NCBI GenBank assembly: GCA_004009845.1
Contig: RMBW01000071.1
Coordinates: 62,001-126,000, forward strand
From: Davidsoniella eucalypti
Lineage: Eukaryota; Ascomycota; Sordariomycetes; Microascales; Ceratocystidaceae
DNA length: 64,000 bases
Direction: 5' to 3'
How positions within the stretch are numbered: position 1 is the first letter of the stretch; each line of letters begins with the position of its first letter. This document shows positions 60,316 through 64,000 of this stretch, piece by piece. Under the pieces are notes generated by a model, which was not told where the DNA came from, searched no databases, and was given only the letters and a program-made list of their open reading frames with translations. A program made the position numbers and the translations under genes.

Positions 60316-63300
60316 TGGTTCGTTATAAAGGTTGTCGTCTAGACAAGCACGATAGATGTGAATTAGTGTAAAGCTTTGAGCAACGGCTGAAGAGTAGTTA
60401 AGTAGTAGTAGCAAAGCAATTGGGAGAAGAGACCGCGCCGCGCTCTAGATTCCCCAGGCTAGGTAGAGATAGTATATTGTTGAACAAAGGAAGAAGTGAA
60501 GAAAGGGAAGGCTAAGAAGACGATGCTAGATTGAGATGGTGCGGTTTCTAGATATAGTAATAGAAAAACAAAATGAGGCAGCCAGCGACATCAAGCCGAC
60601 CTAGCAGGCAACTCAAATAGAAAATAGAACAAACAGCTAGTAGCGAAGCAAGCACGCGTAGACTAGCAAGGAAAGGGAAGATCGTGAGCACCGCGATTGG
60701 GGACAGAATGCTTGGAATGAAAGGAAGCACTAGCAGCAAAGGAAGAAGCAAGAACCAGCTTGGATCAAGTTGTCAACCGGGGAGAGAGCAGATGAATCCC
60801 TTTTGAGGTCGGGACTAATTTTTTTTACTCGGTTCAACATACGGATTGGCACTGGCGGTAGAATAAAATCAAGCGTTGCAGCGCAAGCACGTACCTAGTC
60901 GAGGGTTTGTTTCCAAGGTGGGATTGCCTTTCTTTAGGTGAAGCTTTGGCAGTGAGAGAGGGAGGGATGGGAGGGGGGGCTTGCTTGAACATGTTTGATC
61001 TTAGGCCGGGGTTCAAGCTTGAACGTTATGCCAGACTATTTTGTACACTGATACTAGAGTACAAGTCGCAAAGCATGCGCAGCGGGTGAGTGATGCGATG
61101 TGATGGCGTACAGATAGAGATGATAGATAGACAGGCCCTTTATCCTTCATGCTTGCGCAAACCAACCAGAGTCGGCGCCTTGTACAGGGCGAGCTATGTA
61201 TACTTTGATTTGACGATACAACGCCAATCTCTTTAGGGCGTGATCAGGAAGGACCTGCAGCTACTACTGGTATCTGCAAAGAAGGTATATTGGAAGGGGT
61301 AGACCAGGTCATGATACAGAATCAAGTAGGCGGTTGTTGATCTTCTCCGACGAGCAATGGGTTGGATACGGGTGGGCTGAGACTTACTCAAGCGATTGTA
61401 AGCCATGGCTGCGGTTGTCTAAATACCAACGGCTAATTACAGTCGAGACGGTATCAATAGAAAGAAAAGTTGTGGTAGCAGTCGTTGTTTGTTTGGCCGC
61501 TAGCCTGGCTGAATACTGGTTCAGACACGGAGACAGGCAGGAGCCTGAGTGTCCGAGACTTAGTAGCGGCGATCGATCAAGCAGAAGGAGTGGTAGTGGT
61601 AGTGGTAGTGGTAGTGGTCACGGTTACTGTCACAGTCACAGTCACAGCAGAACGAGGGCAACGAGGACGACAACGATGGACGAGACGAGGAGCCGACTGA
61701 GCTATAGGCGAGGGATGGAGTCTTCTAGTGGTATGCAGAAGAGCTGAACGGGAAGACGGCCGGCGTTGCGAGTACAGGGAGTAAAGACAAAGAAAAATAG
61801 AGGAAGAAGCGCTGGAATGGAGACAAGGAAAATAACGCACGAGATGGCCGATGAGATATTAGCGCAGAGTATGATGAGTTGAGTCGATAAACGATGGATT
61901 AGAGACGAGCGTGCTATAAAAGTGACAATAAAGGACAATTGAGTAAATATGACGGCAGGAAAATAATACGGCTGCTTGCGACTTTAGTGACCTGGTTCTC
62001 AAAGGAAAAGGCGCAGCTAGATTTTGGATTTCCTGCTATGAGATAAACAAATCCGGGCGGTGGGATGCAGTATACGCAGCAATACAGAGGGTTTGCTGTG
62101 CTGATTTGTTTAGTGCGAGCAAGACATGATACGAAGAGAAGGAATCTATGTAGGAGAAAAAAGAGCAAGAATCAAGGCAGATCAACGTGTCTAGAAAGGT
62201 TATTATCGTTGATTACGTCGCTCTTGTTTTTTTTTTGCTTGTCTGGGGGATGACCCGCTAAAAGTCAGGGCTCTATCTGTAACTAAACGTTCTTTGATAG
62301 AGCGCTAGAGCGACAATATTACAGCGGCAATTGCACAATTATTGACGCCGGTGCGAACGAACAAGCGAAATCTCAATATCGCAAAAAACGGTAATGGGAA
62401 AGCGCCAGAAGCGGGTTGTAGCACCTTGTTGCTACGCAAACCAGGCGGAATAAACGCAGCCTTTCAAGTGTATACTAGTATTAGCTCAGGGCTGTATCTT
62501 AGGATACCGAAGTGCTACATAGCTATTCAAGCTCCATTTCCACCTTGATAAAAATGCATTACCAAAAAAAATTAACTTTTTTTTTTTTTTAATTATGGTG
62601 TACTACTCGGCTTGGCCCCTTATCTCTAATAGTTAGTCGTATGTGCTCTTTGGCCGTCAAGTTACCTACTACATATACAATTCTTCACACTAAAGCTAAC
62701 TGCAGCCCCTGTACTTTCTGTTACCCACTAAACCCTGGACCACCATCACTAGTTGTTGGTCTTGTGCGCTAACCTGTTGAACTAACCCGCTGAACTAACC
62801 TTCTATAGTAAGCCCTGAACCTTCCATTGCCCCGGGACTTGCACTCCAAGTCAAATCCATCTTGTTTACATATATTTCTCTATTTCTCCCTTGCGCTGCC
62901 ATGATATTACAGGGACTCAACTTCCAGCTTGTCAAAAAACATCCACCCTTTGTTAAAATCTTGCTAGAACGTTTCGATATGCATGAGGGAAATTAAGAGA
63001 CGATCGATTCAAGCAGGAACATGCGCTCCGACAAATCCCATCGTCTTTGGCGGGCATTTTTCCATGTTTTCATGTTGCTCCATCTGAAATTGGAGGATAT
63101 CGGACAGTACTACATTGCACATGATACCAATCAATTTATAGGCGGTAGGACAAAACGCAACAGCAACCCTTGACACTTTGGGCTGCCCAAGCAAATTGAT
63201 AGCTCAAAGAGATCAAGTCATTGTGTTCTTGTTCTCGCGAACATGTTCATTCCGCCTCGCAAGACGGCTTCGGATATATCTTAGTAAAGATAGACTTATT

Positions 63301-64000
63301 CGTATGTATTTATGCCATATATAGTACCACATCACCACTCATTCTTTTCTGCTTCATTTTCAGAGAACCCAAAAATGGAAGAAGCAAAAACAGTGCTTCA
63401 CTCGCATTTTCCTCCATGTTTCAGAACTTGCTATTGCAGGGTTCTCCCGGCATCTAACTGGTCCAAACTGAGTTCACGCTTAAACAACATGATACTAAGT
63501 CGCTGTTACTAATAGCCCGATTTGTAAATCTTACTCTTATTACGCCGTTTGTTGCTGCAAGTTGTATATTTGTAGCTTTGGTGTTTATTATTATCGTAGC
63601 GCTGTTACTTCTACAAACAGTGGTCAGACGCCAACTATCATGATTATCGTAAGCCTGTTTACTTGGTTCACTACGTATCTGATTTGATTTGATTTGATTA
63701 TATTTAACGTCTACCTAAATCACTAAGATCATACGACGCCGGATTGGTTACCGGACAGATATTTAACGTCCTCCGCTTGACAAGCTCAATAGCTTTGTAT
63801 GTGCGGGACGAGACCGTCCCCTAGCCCCGAAGAACTAGTGGTCCATACCTCCACTATGAGCAACAAAAACAAATACAAAAAAAAAAAAAAAAACCAGTGC
63901 ATCCACAAAACTATTCCCCAAAAGACAGATCCACAAAACCAACTCCTAAGTGGAGCTACCATCCCCACTATTCAGTGAGCCTCCAAGAGGCTGGTGATCG
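60316..64000. other. Right-edge region: chitin synthase leader and simple repeats
   Basis: 3.7 kb without a supportable gene. It contains the promoter and leader of the chitin synthase gene (purine-rich on the plus strand, so pyrimidine-rich on the transcribed strand), a TGGTAG microsatellite at 61590-61618 followed by a GTCACA run at 61629-61647, a T run at 62577-62590, clustered CTAACC motifs at 62770-62805, a (GATTT)4 run at 63681-63700 and an A17 run at 63877-63893. Confidence 0.5.
61590..61647. repeat. Adjacent TGGTAG and GTCACA microsatellites
   Basis: About five tandem TGGTAG hexamers (61590-61618) are followed, after ten bases, by three GTCACA hexamers (61629-61647). They create Ser-Gly and Ser-His runs in an open frame at 61334-61747 that I do not believe is a gene. 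Confidence 0.8.

Noticed and set aside
61334..61747. 137-codon frame with Ser-Gly and Ser-His runs
   Set aside because: The runs come from two microsatellites; the rest has no family resemblance.

Overview
The window looks like nuclear DNA of an ascomycete fungus, most likely a filamentous one (Pezizomycotina or an early-diverging relative). Genes carry one to four short introns, mostly 60-130 nt, with GT..AG ends and CTAAC/CTAAT-like branch sites. Pyrimidine-rich leaders precede strongly expressed genes. The gene set is typical of fungal cell walls and nitrogen metabolism. I cannot name the species. No tRNA, rRNA, CRISPR array, virus or intact transposon was recognised.

Left block (1-20 kb): a five-exon glutamine synthetase (1012-3226) whose first coding exon is only the ATG; a 103-codon acidic small ORF (4710-5021); directly after it a very large DNMT5-type gene (5154-12540) joining a cytosine-C5 methyltransferase, a zinc cluster, a SNF2 ATPase and a RING finger in one 2419-residue protein; a convergent ureidoglycolate lyase (12637-13494); an unrecognised single-pass membrane protein (15882-16808); and a YCR023C-like MFS transporter with three exons (17953-19861).

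Middle: about 13.9 kb (19862-33782) in which I can support no gene. Then a DHA1-like drug/polyamine MFS transporter (33783-35547), a T-rich spacer, a four-exon mitochondrial methionyl-tRNA formyltransferase (36858-38397) and another 3.8 kb spacer.

Right block: a secreted, probably GPI-anchored GH16 glucanase with a huge Ser/Gly/Thr repeat tail (42170-46703); an HRI1-like protein whose first exon I placed by splice logic (47338-48292); a convergent three-exon PNUTS-like PP1 regulatory protein of 1659 residues (48717-53837), which would look like two or three separate genes if its introns were missed; and a division-1 chitin synthase, probably class III (57493-60315). The last 3.7 kb holds only simple repeats and short spurious ORFs.

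There is no operon-like logic. Two themes recur: nitrogen (glutamine synthetase and ureidoglycolate lyase, the latter with a tandem GATA site upstream) and cell wall (GH16 enzyme and chitin synthase). The most interesting locus is the DNMT5 gene with its small acidic upstream ORF. Exon joins were placed by eye from GT/AG ends, reading phase and family resemblance; all computed lengths are divisible by three.
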